Assembly (NCBI GenBank): GCA_902805475.1
Contig: CADCSX010000010.1
Location: 434,001-498,000 of the forward strand
Reading direction: 5' to 3'
From: Entonaema liquescens
Lineage: Eukaryota; Ascomycota; Sordariomycetes; Xylariales; Xylariaceae
Length of the DNA: 64,000 nucleotides
Position numbers and translations under genes: made by a program. This document shows positions 1 to 10,702 of this stretch, piece after piece; positions within the stretch are counted from its first letter, which is position 1, and each line of letters opens with the position of its first letter. Under the pieces are notes generated by a model. That model was not told the origin of the DNA. It worked only from the letters and a program-made list of their open reading frames with translations, and made no database searches.

Positions 1-797
1 GCAGCAAGAGTTTCTGCCAAGCTAACGGTACGTAATTCGGGTTTCCCATAACGGCAACACCTTGGATCAAGCCAGCAGCGAGATACCCTAGACTTGCGAC
101 AGCAGCTTGCCAGCCAATGACCGTCAACCAGCCTCGTACAACTTAGTCCAAGTCTCTCAGTTTGGTAGATAAGGGCATATTTAGACGTACCGATGAAGTA
201 ACTCGTGAATTTACGCCAATTGTTCGGCGCTAACATGTACACCCAGTGATATTGGCCTCCTGATGTCGGCGCCCTAGGCGCGAAATTAGCATTCTGCCGC
301 TCTTATTGTGAAAAAAGTTGATGCGCCTACATCGATGCTAGCTCTCCCATGGTTGCGAAGACACAGAGAGTGCCGACCCAGACAATTATAAACCCGTATA
401 TAGACCCCGCGGAACCGCCATTCTCGTACGCCTGAAGGAAAAGCCTACGGGTATTGTTAAGTCATGATAGATACTTATACGCGTGGTAAAAGAAAAGACT
501 TACACCAGCTCTCCTTCCCAAGTATTCATAACCGTACAGCTGAATCCAAGGATGGACATGAGAGCAAAGTTGCGCTATAGAACAAATATCAATAATTGCT
601 CGTTCGTATTAAGCGTAGGTATCACTCGTTACCTTGAGCACAGGAACTTTGCCGAGGCGCGTAAGAGTCTGATTGTCACGATCGATAATCGACTTCTTCC
701 CTCCCCCCGTCGTCTCCGTCGGCTCGATATTAAGCTCGGTCGACGCCGCCTCATTGTCGTCGCGCTTAGTCGACTTGAGCTCGTAGTCGTTCGCCAT
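1..797 (-). CDS. Amino acid permease (APC superfamily), N-terminal part, runs off left edge
   Basis: Plasma-membrane amino acid/GABA/choline-type permease of the APC superfamily, by family resemblance. The start at 797 opens a hydrophilic tail of about 50 residues ending in LTRLGKVPVLK, followed by the family signature RNFALMSILGFSCTV at the first membrane helix and later GELASMAPTSGGQYHWVYML. I read five exons: 797-633, 574-504, 444-331, 273-191 and 132 to the window edge. Donors are GTAACG, GTAAGT, GTAGGC and GTACGT, and phases agree at every junction. Only about the first 155 residues are inside the window, so the substrate cannot be called. No frame break is seen. The upstream neighbour is a SAT4-type protein on the same strand; I see no functional link. 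Confidence 0.88.
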
Positions 798-1871
798 CTT
801 AGCCTAGCTGTTATCTACTTCATTCGCGAAGGGGGGCTCTTGGATCTTCGCGACGGCCTTCAATGGGGAAGCACGAGGACATGGGATGGGAAGTGGGTAG
901 CAAGTAGTAAGTAATAACTACGGGGATATAATTAAGAAAGATCTACAAGCTTGAGGAGGAGAAGCGCGAGCCTGCATGCATGCATGCATACATACTTCTC
1001 TTAGTGGAAGGTTTCAGCCCCGGGCTGAAACTGAGGGATTGAAATTATTGAAGCTTCGAGCAGGGCCATCGGCTCCCGTTCTAGAATGCTTGCGACGTCG
1101 GGGGTTGGCGTACATATCGCGCAACGCCCGTTCGGTAACGGTTGATACGTACGTAGGTACGGAAGAAGCCTTTTTCTTCGAAAAGCGCAATAAGAGCAAG
1201 GGGATTTACGAGATAACGGATACAACGTCGTTCAGGGTGGTGACCTACTGGATTGGTCGAGTATCGATACTTTCGGTCGTTAGCCGGAAATACTCTCTGC
1301 TACGACCCCGGACGAGCTGTTGATGTGGATGACCGTGCATCGCATTGGAAGGATTTCGGAGGGTATGCTACTCCATTCAACGACCAACGGCCAATAGATG
1401 TCACGTAATAGAGACCCTACTTATCACATCCTATCATATACCCGGTTTAACGCAGGCAGAATGGTATCTGACTTACAAGTTAGAGATGTACTCCTCCTCT
1501 ACTATATTTTATAGTTCGGATCTACTTTGAAGGCTAGGTCGTTACTTATTTCCAGTCTCGGACATCTCAACAATAGGTAGGTAGCCATGGGTATAGAGCA
1601 AAAGGCCGCATCGCGCAATAGAATTTAGTGGCAAACTTGTATGCGGAATGGGATGGCGGCACTATAACCTCGCCGCATACAAGCATTAGTACGAGAGGTA
1701 ATAAGCTTCCGCGGAGATGACGACGGGATGTCCCGCCGCTACTAAGCATTGCCGACATTGCAAGTACCGTCACAGATGAAGCTATCATCAATGTAAAACG
1801 CGAAAAATGGTATTATCATAAGAAAGATATTGCTGCGTATCTACGAATTCGTAAGCCCTGCCATGAAATAA
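798..1871. other. Intergenic, upstream of permease
   Basis: About 1.07 kb with open frames on both strands but none with a recognisable domain or plausible splice structure. It holds a GCATGCATGCATGCAT run (about 973-988) and a perfect palindrome (1011-1031). No gene is supported. Confidence 0.5.
1011..1031. repeat. Perfect 10-bp-arm palindrome upstream of permease
   Basis: GTTTCAGCCC, one spacer base, then GGGCTGAAAC: perfect 10-base inverted arms, 214 bp upstream of the permease start. It could be a binding site for a dimeric regulator, but no matching known site is claimed. Confidence 0.6.
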
Positions 1872-3205
1872 TTATTCGGCAGCAGGAGTTGGTGAGCTCG
1901 TGACTCCCCAGCTCTTCACTTGCTTGATGAGCTTCGCCTGACTAGAGCGACTGCTGGCATCCCAATCAGGTGTATTCGCCGTTCCAACGGTAACTGAAGT
2001 AGTTACCTGAGAATTTGCCATCCCAAGGTTTCCCAGCTCGTGCGATGCAGAGTGTGTAGATTTAGATGCACCGGAATCATCTTTCTTCCGCCCGTATCCG
2101 TAGAATGAGTTCCCCGTCGTATTCCCGCGCCGACGAAGATCGTCGCTTCGAATCATTCCCGATTCCAAACTGTCGAGGAACGGCTTTAGATATGGGGCAC
2201 TGGCAGTCATGATACCCAGGTTTTGGGCTAGTGTCATTGCGACACCAATGAGCCAGTATGTAAACGTAGCGTCTTGATGGTTCGATACCGTTTGGGACTC
2301 TATCATTTGCCAGACAAGCGCAGCGATAGTCCTGAAGTGTATCAGCGCATGATTCCGGGATGCGGTGTTTCCGGAGACTTACAAGATTCGAGTCGCAAAG
2401 CACGATATGACGGTAATCTTACGCTGTAAATGAGTCTGCAACTTCCATACCACCACAAATGGCAACCATATTAGACAGAAATCGAGTACTATGTCAACAG
2501 TGTTGATATAGTTCCACATTGCATCTTGATCTATGCACTCATCTCCGAGAATTTGCCATGTCCCTGGAGTATCGCATTGAAATATTAACACTAGGATCGA
2601 AGTTAACGCCCAGGTGAGCGTGGCTCCGATAAGTATCCACGTTATGATCCTGTGGAAATTGATGGGCGATATAACTCTTATGAAAAAGATGACGGAGAGT
2701 TTAGAGAAAGCCTGGCTCGCGACGAAAAGAACATTTGCCGCATAATAAGACTATATGGATGTTAGTTAGCACTTGGAATTACTATTCTGGCCTGCGAAAG
2801 GGCCCACGCACCTTTTGAAAGGATATGACGTTGTCGTCAGAGAGGGTATCTTGATGTCGCCCCAACCCATTCCCAACCGCGATAGATGCTGCTATCGTTT
2901 GTCCAATACTAAAGACCTAGCGAAGTTAGCATATCATGTATCGCGAAATATTGGTAGAGGCGACTCACTAGCGACGCAACAATCATAGTGTCGTCCACAT
3001 GGAACGACTTGGAAACTCCCCATTTCGTCACGAGCCTAGTACAAACCAGGAGGAAGCTGCAAATGATGAGAAACCATGACACCAGGTTGACCACCGACCC
3101 GTGGTTGTCGGGACTGTCGTGCAACGAGACGTTCTTATCGAAGGAGTTCATTGAGCTATGATCATGGTCCTCTATTGTCGTCTCTCGCCTACTTGAGGAT
3201 ATCAC
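1872..3205 (-). CDS. SAT4/PTH11-like fungal rhodopsin-domain integral membrane protein
   Basis: Predicted multi-helix membrane protein of the fungal rhodopsin-domain (SAT4) family, which overlaps the PTH11-like receptors. The exact role of most members is unknown. Four exons: 3205-2969, 2916-2812, 2750-2383 and 2331-1872; donors GTGAGT, GTGCGT and GTAAGT, phases consistent, 389 residues. Family hallmarks in order: helix 1 VNLVSWFLIICSFLLVCTRLV with nearby VDDTMIVASL; the VFSIGQTIAASIAVGNGLGRH stretch; SQAFSKLSVIFF; CDTPGTWQ; the WNYINTVDIVLDF helix and FCLIWLPFVVVWKLQ; then TFTYWLIGVAMTLAQNLGIM and APYLKPFLDSLESGMIRSDD. The last roughly 85 residues are a polar cytoplasmic tail. It lies alone between permease and acetyltransferase. 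Length and motifs match full members of the family. Confidence 0.9.
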
Positions 3206-4164
3206 ATACTAGTACTAAATGGCGGTGCGACCGGATCAACAGATGGCCAAGATCATTAAAACAGATGTTTTGGTGGGCTGGCTGCTGTAATTAACCCGGT
3301 AGTCTGCTGAGCGAGTATCGCGCAGGTCTTTACTATAGAAGGATTCGGGCGATGCAAAGAAGACAGGCGACCCCGATGACTTCTAGCACTAACACGAGCC
3401 GAGGAGTCAGCTCCTGTGCTGGGTGCAGATCATAACTATGGAGATGGCTGGCATTTCAGGGCCATACAATACGGGCGGATGATTAATACGGTCAGATTAC
3501 AAGAAGCAAGTCTAATTCCGGGCGAAAGAAGTAAAAAGCCAAGAAGTGTTGCATCGAATACACGTTTTCTCGAGGGCGATATGCACGCCGTGGAAAATAC
3601 CACGAGAGGAAGGTTGATTGTTACATCTTGGCTGCTACCAAACTGCAAGCTGAAGACGCCCATATAGGGTGCTTTTTATGCTAAGCATTAAGCTAAGCAT
3701 TGAGCTAAGCATTGGGAATGCAACGCTTACAAGACTTCTATCCACGGTAATACATGTATCATGTAGGTAAGATGTAACCATTCATATGTAGGCGCTACGC
3801 CTTGCTACTGGTTGCGTTTTGACCGTTGTAGAGTTACTTACCTTTATCGAATAATAAATTACCTAGGCTTAAGGTAACGCCTGTCTGTTCAACCCATCTC
3901 TGAATGCAATGGGACAGTCGTGCTTTGATCATCCAGGGTACCTGTACATCACAAGCGGGACTTCATTTACGGTACAGAATACAGCAAACGGAGCTGGGAA
4001 GAATTAATAGCACGTGATAGTATCCTACATCGGATTAATCGCTATTGTGCTTGTTGGAGGGGAATGAATGAGAAAGGTATGCTTGATTTTGAATGTTTAG
4101 TATTCAGCTTCAAATCATCTTCTCTTGGTCCCACAGACCATACACTCCCCCTATTTCCTTCGAC
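3206..4164. other. Intergenic with 12-bp tandem repeat
   Basis: Upstream region of both the SAT4-type gene and the acetyltransferase gene. A 12-bp unit (AGCTAAGCATTG) is repeated about three times at 3680-3714. Short open frames at 3416-3667 on both strands mirror each other and have no recognisable features. Confidence 0.5.
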
Positions 4165-4978
4165 ATGTCTTTGAAGCTCCACGAACTTACCAATGACGAG
4201 GACTTCAAGGCTGTAAACGCCGCAGCGCACGAGGCTTACAGCAACCCTTTCAATGGCGTTTGGGAACTCACCAAAGGCACTTCGCCGGAGGAGGCTTGTG
4301 CCCGTCAGTTGGTCTGGCATAAAATCCAACCTGGAAGTCATTGGGTCTATGTTACCGATGAAAGTACCGGTGAGGTGATTGGTGGTACGCGATATATCAT
4401 TCATGAGACAAATCCATATGCCGTAGAGCAGCCTCCACGAAAGGCTTCCTGGTTACCTGAAGGTGTGTTGCGGAAGAACCAGAAAATCCAGGGCGGCATG
4501 CAGGTACTGAACGAGGATACATACTAGGTCCCTTAAGACAAGTCGGTAACCATCTCCTCGCCAGCTTGGGAAAACATCGCCCAGCCCTAATGAACAAGCC
4601 GCATATACGTAGGTTTCACTTATATCTCTTGGCTTCGTGGCGGCTTACCACTCGGGAATTTATATAGTGATATCACTGTGCTTCGTGCATTCAGCGCACA
4701 GGAAGCGGGGCGCCGCAAGCTTGATGTTAGAGTGGGGGACTCGAAAAGCAGATGAGCTCGGCCTGGAATCTTTTGTTGAATCTACAGAGATGGCTCGTCG
4801 CACGTACGAGAAACAAGGGTTTTATGTTATCGGCGAGTTTAATCTTGACGCCCAGGAAGAGAATCCAAGCAAGGAATTCATGGCGGAGAGAGAAAGGCTC
4901 GAGTGTCCTATCCATGGGTTCATCATGAAGAGGGATCCAAGAAACGCAAGGGATGGAAATTCCCACCCAATAGAATAG
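4165..4978 (+). CDS. GNAT-family N-acetyltransferase
   Basis: Predicted acetyl-CoA-dependent N-acetyltransferase of the GNAT superfamily; the acceptor is unknown. Three exons: 4165-4462, 4528-4608 and 4668-4978, giving 229 residues. Intron 1 (donor GTGTGT, branch CTGAAC) joins WLPEG to PLRQVGNHLL; intron 2 (donor GTAGGT) joins NKPHIL to ISLCFVH. The acetyl-CoA-binding motif A is seen as HRKRGAASLMLEWG, a variant of the R/Q-x-x-G-x-G/A signature, followed by KADELGLESFVEST and YEKQGF, the usual end of the fold. The start is the ATG opening MSLKLHELT; an in-frame ATG 24 codons upstream (4093) gives a poor extension. It sits upstream of the MFS transporter on the same strand, 1.1 kb away. A tailoring role in the neighbouring peptide locus is possible but unsupported. 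Confidence 0.87.
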
Positions 4979-5755
4979 AGATAGAGAATTATAGGTATCC
5001 CGTACTTGATCAAATTGAGAATTACATGGATGGATTGAACCCATGTATTTGTAATGATGCACATCAGCAATTCCTAGGTATGAATGGAAAATAACAGCTT
5101 GTACAGTGTACACTGAAGGACTGGAAGGGGTAGTAAGAAAATCAATTGGCGGAGAATGACCAATCAAGACTTGAACCGGGCTTAGCGTATACCCTTTTCG
5201 GAATGCGGCATGATATACTAGCCAATCGGAGTTTGTTATCGTAATAAGAAGCCTATCTGAGGCCATCTCTCTCATTACGTTTTGTAACTTGAGGTGGTAG
5301 TTAAAAGGCTATCACATAACTTACCCTAATGCCCTAAATTACGACGACCTTAGCTATGGGATATGGGATGCAAGTAAGGCGTTCCCAAATAAATGCCCCT
5401 AAAAAGAATATTGATAGGTGCGGGGTAATAAAGAACCGAGCGCACAATTGGTCGAGGTGTGTTATTGGAGTTCTTATTAGTTACCTACGCGCCTACCTTA
5501 TACTTAGGTAAATAGTTTCTTGAGTTAGAACGTAGATAGGTGGATTGGTAGGCAGTTATAAATCTAGTATGGTTATTATATATTATATTATTTAATCCTT
5601 CGAGAAGACAATAGTTAGTTGATTCAAGTCTATAAACTTCTAGGTTAGGTAATTAAAACCAATATGGAGTATCGCTCTATTACCCCACTAACCTACTTGT
5701 TTACATGATTGCGTTACACCGCTGGACACTCTTGGTTTATTATTTTCAATTGATG

Positions 5756-5781
5756 TGAGTCACCCCGCAAAACCTGAGTCA
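5756..5781. promoter_or_regulatory. Two TGAGTCA (bZIP/GCN4-AP1-type) sites
   Basis: TGAGTCA occurs at 5756-5762 and 5775-5781, each followed by CCCC, 19 bp apart and about 300 bp upstream of the MFS start. The motif is the consensus bound by GCN4/CPC-1 and AP-1-like bZIP factors. Control of the transporter by such a factor is inference. Confidence 0.5.
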
Positions 5782-5941
5782 CCCCGAAGACCTCGCTAAT
5801 TCGAAAATCGACTTGTCAATTCGTACCTAACATTTGGCTTAAGACGATAGGTAACCATCCGAAATTTGGGGGCCATATCGTTAACGTACCTAGGTAACTA
5901 TCATTTATACCGCCATTTACTATGTAGCTACTTCAAAGGTT

Positions 5942-6020
5942 AAAAGCCTTTAATTTCAATAAAAGTCTTTAATTTCAATAAAAGTCTATCGAACCTCAAC
6001 ATCGAACCTCAACATCGAAG
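5942..6020. repeat. Two back-to-back short tandem repeats in MFS 5' leader
   Basis: A 19-bp unit (AAAAGTCTTTAATTTCAAT, first copy with one mismatch) occurs twice plus a partial copy at 5942-5987, followed directly by a 13-bp unit (ATCGAACCTCAAC) repeated about 2.5 times at 5988-6020. They end 54 bp before the transporter ATG. Confidence 0.75.
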
Positions 6021-6074
6021 AGTTTCCTCTTCATTCCAATGTAGCCACATATGTGAACACCAATTACATCCATA

Positions 6075-7720
6075 ATGGCCGACTCCAGCAAGATATCCCC
6101 TAACGATATCGAACAGGCCAATGTTGTAGAGACCTCAAACGCAACCGAAAAGGGCCCCTCTGCATCGATTTTATTTAGACCAATTGATGCGGATCGGGAA
6201 GAATTGGAAAATGGGCAGGGAAACCTCGTTGACTTTGGGGACGAGACAGATTTGTCAAATCCTCAAAATTGGTCCCCGAGGCTAAAATGGAGTCTAATTG
6301 TTCTGGCCTCCTTGCTGGATTTCACAGTGCAAGTTTTAATATCTGATCATAACCCCAAAATGCTCATTGTCTAACCTATCTTCTCAGGTCTTTAGCGACC
6401 ATCATCTGTGCACCAGTCGCACCTCAAATCATGAGAGATTTTCATGAGACAAACGACTTCTACATAACCTTCATCGTCTCTATCTGGGAACTTGGCGAAA
6501 TCTTCGGCCCGCTTATTGTCGCTCCCCTCTCCGAGCTCTACGGACGATTGTACATTTACCATGCCGGCAACATCTTCTGTATTATCTTCTCAATGGCTTG
6601 CGCCTTGAGCACGAATATCCAGATGTTAGTGGCATTCCGCTTCCTGAATGGTGTGGCGAACGTCTCTCAGACGCTCAACCCTAGCATCGTCGGAGACCTC
6701 TTCAGGGTTGAGCAGCGAGGAAGTGCAATGTCGATGGTAGGTCTTGCTACAATGCTAGGACCTGTCGTCGGTCCTATTATAGGGGGTTATCTCGGCGATG
6801 CAATGGGATGGCGATGGTGCTTCTGGCTCATCACAATCCTGAGCGGCTTTCTGGAGATATGGTTTGTACTCTTGTTACGCGAAACCTATGCCGTGCAGAT
6901 CCTCAAGAGGAAAGCAGAGCGACTCCGAAAGGAGACGAATAACCCTAACATAAGGTCCAAGTACGAAACAGAGCAGACGGCTTCGCAGTTATTCAAAAAT
7001 GCTTGCGTCCGGCCGTTAGTCATGCTTTTCACCTCGCGCGTGGTGTTTCCAATATCGCTGTACGTTGCCGTGGTCTACGGATACTTCTACCTTGTTACGA
7101 CAACTATCACCTCTGTCTTCGAATCCGTCTACCACTTCTCACCCAGCATAGTTGGTCTGAGCTTTCTGGGAATTGGTGAGTGAGCTTGGAATTGAGTCGT
7201 CATGATTATTACTAACTTTCTGATGATAGGTATCGGCTGTGTGGCTGGTGTTTTCTTTTGTCGGGCTACACTCGATCTCTGGGTCCGCCGTCAAGCAAAA
7301 TCCGGAGAGGTTCGTCCCGAACAGCGTCTACCGCCTCTTATATTGGCCGGGTTCGTTTTTCCTGTTGGCCTGTTCATGTACGGTTGGACAGCCCAGTTTC
7401 GCACGCATTTCTTGGCGCCAATTATCGCTACCGGGATCCTAGGCATGGCTCTTGTTTCCACGACAATTCCGGTGCGAAGCTACCTAGTTGACGCGTTCGG
7501 AATATACGCTGCAAGCGCACTTGCCGGCGCGGGTGTAATGAGAAATCTTGGTGCAACGTTTGTTCCACTCGCAGGGCCACCGTTGTATCAGAAGCTAGGG
7601 CTCGGATGGGGTAATTCGGTGTTGGGCTTTATTTCATTAGCTTTCATACCCGTTCCGCTACTCTTGATGAGATATGGTCAAGCATTAAGGTCAAGGGATA
7701 ACCGAAAGTTCGAAGCGTAA
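6075..7720 (+). CDS. MFS transporter, DHA1-like drug:H+ antiporter family
   Basis: Predicted 12-helix major facilitator transporter, probably an exporter at the plasma membrane. Three exons: 6075-6328, 6388-7175 and 7230-7720, total 510 residues. The hydrophilic N-terminus carries the NPQNWS motif that precedes helix 1 in fungal DHA1 proteins. Motif A is seen as PLSELYGRLYIY after helix 2, and the antiporter motif C region as LGPVVGPIIGGYLGD. A central loop (about residues 275-315) is charged. Intron 2 is canonical (GTGAGT). Intron 1 only keeps the frame, DFTV to SLATIICAP, if it uses a GC donor (GCAAGT) with branch CTAAC and CTCAG acceptor. It lies about 1.3 kb from the UstYa-type oxidase gene with convergent orientation and could export the product of that locus; this is inference. 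Confidence 0.9.
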
Positions 7721-9020
7721 GAGGTAAGCGAGATATCACATTATGGTTTTAGTCCAAGCTAGGGAGTTCGACGAAAGCTCCCTGGGCTAGACGTAGAGAT
7801 TTTGATACAAGCTTTAATTGGATATTATCTATATACCTCCTAATATACTTGCACTCCATTCAAATCTACTAAATTCCCAGTGCTTACTTGTAAGAGACTA
7901 CCTAATAAACTACCTACATACAGGGATTAATAAGGTTCACATATCCTTACAGCCGTCATTTTCAGGGTCTTCATATAGTATAAGACAGCGTACTTGAACA
8001 CAGTCTAACAAAATCTTTAAATGCACCGTGCATATATATCGATGCAATTCGACGCTCTAAAATGCTCCGAATATAGTGTTGCCAGACGCTAGTTGCGATA
8101 AATGGCGTCAGAAATACAATGCCCCCAGAATGTAGCGGGTGTGGCGTCTGCGAATTACTACGGTGCTGACGCTCCCTCTCCCTCACGGTCAGATGATTAC
8201 CGACGTTGCGTTGCATCGCGTCTGTATGTGGCACGGCCCGGAAGGATCGTGCGCAGACATGGATGGATAGTATGAAACAGAGCATTGGCTGTCACTTTTG
8301 TTTTTGCATAACCCGTACGTATTCTAACTTGCCTTCTGTAATATCGGGTAATTTGGTATTGTTGGGATGGTTGGTCTGGTTGTACGAGTAGGATGTCGCT
8401 TTTTATTTCTTGATCAAGTTCTTTGAGATCTCGCTAGATCTCAGTTCCATGGAGCAATCGTGAAGGTCCTTAACGGCGATCTGGTTTTGCGCTCTGGGAA
8501 AACGGACGCCGATTACACAGCACATACCTCTTACAACGTCCCACAATCGTAAGAAATCTCCCGACTCTGGTTATGAATGATCAGCAGCACCCACGGAGTT
8601 TTCTTATTAGTTTAACTACTAGTTATTGCAGACGCTACAACTAAGTATAGCAACGGACCCCAAAAGCTTTGACCAGAGAGGTAAGAGTTGGTGTGCATCA
8701 CACCCCTCCATACGATAGTGAGTAAGGGCCTGCCTCCGGGTATAAGCTGCCCAAAGAGGTGTTGTTTATCGACAGCGTCTCTAACCATATGCTGTATCAC
8801 CCAACGAACATGCAAAGCTTCGTAAGCTCCAACGAAAGGCTCCAACGAAAGGCTACAGCATCCATCCCCTACGAATACCCCATAGGAAACTGCATCAACT
8901 TTGAAGCAGCTTTGTCATTTGCACATCAAGAGGGAGTTCTGAGAAGCGTTCATCTTGGTCAGTTTAAGTTAATTACCGTTTAACGTCGCATTTATAGATC
9001 CAATAAGTATACATCTGGCT
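7721..9020. other. Intergenic between convergent MFS and oxidase genes
   Basis: About 1.3 kb. A 13-bp unit (GCTCCAACGAAAG) is duplicated at 8826-8854. Open frames at 7971-8285 and 8612-8983 have no recognisable family and unlikely composition. No gene is supported. Confidence 0.45.
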
Positions 9021-9999
9021 TCAATCAAACCAGCTAAACTTCTTCTCTTCAATCGGCTTCCAGTCCTCGCCTTTTTCGAAATATTTCCGTGCCTTTTCCA
9101 ACTCAGGGGTACCCTCTTGGCAAAACCTAAATCTCGGAAGCTGACTTGGCTGGTTGTCTTCGAAAGTCCCGTTCCCATACCGGTAACAGCTCGGATAAGT
9201 CTGTGTCCATTTCTCTAAGGCGTCCCAGTCGCGACACTTATGCGTTTGGTATACAGCTGAGTTATGAGGAGTCGAAACGTTTGTAGCGCGAAGTGTATCA
9301 TCTGCTTGACACTTTATATCCGCAAGTAGTTGGTCCAGACAATGGACAACGTGACCGTTTGATATCGACGGAGAATTTCCCATTCGGTAATCTCTAAAAG
9401 CTCGATAAACTTGTTTCTGCGAGAGGTTTTAGCATGTGATTGGTTGGAACGATCTGGGTTCCATACGATGCAATGCATGCTGTGGTAAGCGTTCACAAAA
9501 TAGAGGGATTTGCTAGAATCCCAAGGAAAGGTCGCGCCTTCGTCTAAGCCTTTCTCCACTGCCCACAGCTTAGGTACGGCGACGACACCTGGGTCAAAGT
9601 CCAAGCTATCCCAAAGATGATCCCGTATATCATCGTCAGGATCTGTGTAAGCGCTTTTTTGGTTCCAGAATACATCCACTTCTCCTTCTTTTAGTCCGGC
9701 TAGAGTAAGATGTAAGTAAGTTTTTCAACCTTCCTTAGGCAAGTAGCAACCATACCATATTTCGTTCGATACGTCGCAGACTCGCACTGAGCGGTATGTG
9801 ATAATAGCACTTTGTAGAGGCTTAGTTGCAGAACATTCAAAGAAAGTGAAAGGGCAAGAAGAATAGTTAGAAATATATTAAGCCAACGTGGCCGTTTACT
9901 ATTTCCTTCTGCTTTTGTCGGGTGTAGGCTTTCGAGGCCTTGGATGTCATCGCCTATCTCTTCGCCCATCAAGGGCTTGTACTCATGTTTTTCAGCCAT
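9021..9999 (-). CDS. UstYa-family (DUF3328) oxidase
   Basis: Member of the UstYa/DUF3328 family, membrane-anchored proteins that act in fungal RiPP pathways (ustiloxin, phomopsin, asperipin) as oxidative cyclases and in some NRPS pathways as hydroxylases. Three exons: 9999-9756, 9699-9467 and 9416-9021, giving 290 residues. A basic stretch (KRPRW) precedes one membrane helix at about residues 39-66 (LNIFLTILLALSLSLNVLQL), leaving a lumenal catalytic part. Both family motifs are intact: HSMHC at residues 154-158 in YHSMHCI, and HVVHC at 181-185 in HVVHCLDQLL, followed by KCQADDT. The second intron falls directly after the first motif. The start is taken at MAEKHEYKPL; an in-frame ATG 37 codons upstream is possible. 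It is divergent from the repeat peptide precursor gene, 703 bp between starts. No frame break is seen. Confidence 0.93.
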
Positions 10000-10702
10000 C
10001 AGGGCCAGAATGAGTATTGGCTCGAGCGGGAGTTTTGTTTCTTGCACCGAGAATATTACAAATACAAGAGAAAGGAGGGAAGATTTTAGTATAGAAAAAA
10101 AAGAGCCCAAAAGGGGCGAAGACGGTCAGCCCTCACGTGAGTATAGATGTTAAGCATCTCCCCAATAAAAAGGTTGCGGGTGATCCTTCCGTATAGGGCA
10201 TCCAGGGTGTCATCGGCACTCGGCTTGCATGAGGCGGGATCCAGATCTTTAAGATGTTAGGGAATCACATGGTAGCACAGATATGCGTCGTCGTCGCATT
10301 GGAAAACTAAGCACATCAAAATCGCCAACCATATGCCAAGAACGGGCTACGGAGGATTCCTTTCGATGTGACGGCGGCATTTCCTTGTGGCCCCTTCGTC
10401 TCGCATAGACACGTCTATTCAACCGACTACTTCACAGCCAATAGTTTCGTCCAGACCAATGGCACCCGTGGTTTGAGGAGTAGTTGGCCCGCCCCCATAG
10501 AGGTGGTCACATATCGCCTACTTTTGTTCTTGGGAACCCAACTTTTCGAAATTCTTCAGCATATATTGGCATCCTCCCGAACTGATGGTAAGCCAAGAGC
10601 CCCAAGGCCACGGATACTCAGACAATCTCCAACTTCAAGATATCACTTACCTACATCACTTAATAATTATTTATTCGCGTACACATTACGTTCGGCATTA
10701 AC
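10000..10702. promoter_or_regulatory. Divergent promoter between oxidase and peptide precursor genes
   Basis: 703 bp separate the two start codons, so the genes probably share a regulatory region. An open frame at 10368-10712 on the plus strand runs into the precursor start but shows no domain. No binding site is claimed. Confidence 0.5.

Larger units (their letters stand above)
4979..6074. other. AT-rich intergenic, MFS promoter region
   Basis: AT-rich DNA with several GTAGGTA/TACCTAGGTA-like words. No coding signal is supported. It contains paired TGAGTCA sites and two tandem repeats just before the transporter start, listed separately. Confidence 0.5.

Noticed and set aside
483..914. 143-residue open frame on the plus strand
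   Set aside because: Antisense to the spliced amino acid permease, whose exons show clear family motifs; the plus frame has no recognisable features.
4503..4527. 24-base intron after GGMQ in the GNAT gene
   Set aside because: Too short; the GTGTGT donor at 4463 with the same acceptor and a CTGAAC branch point restores the conserved WLPEG-PLRQ junction.
4727..5275. 182-residue minus-strand open frame
   Set aside because: Overlaps the last exon of the GNAT gene in antisense and continues into AT-rich intergenic DNA; no domain.
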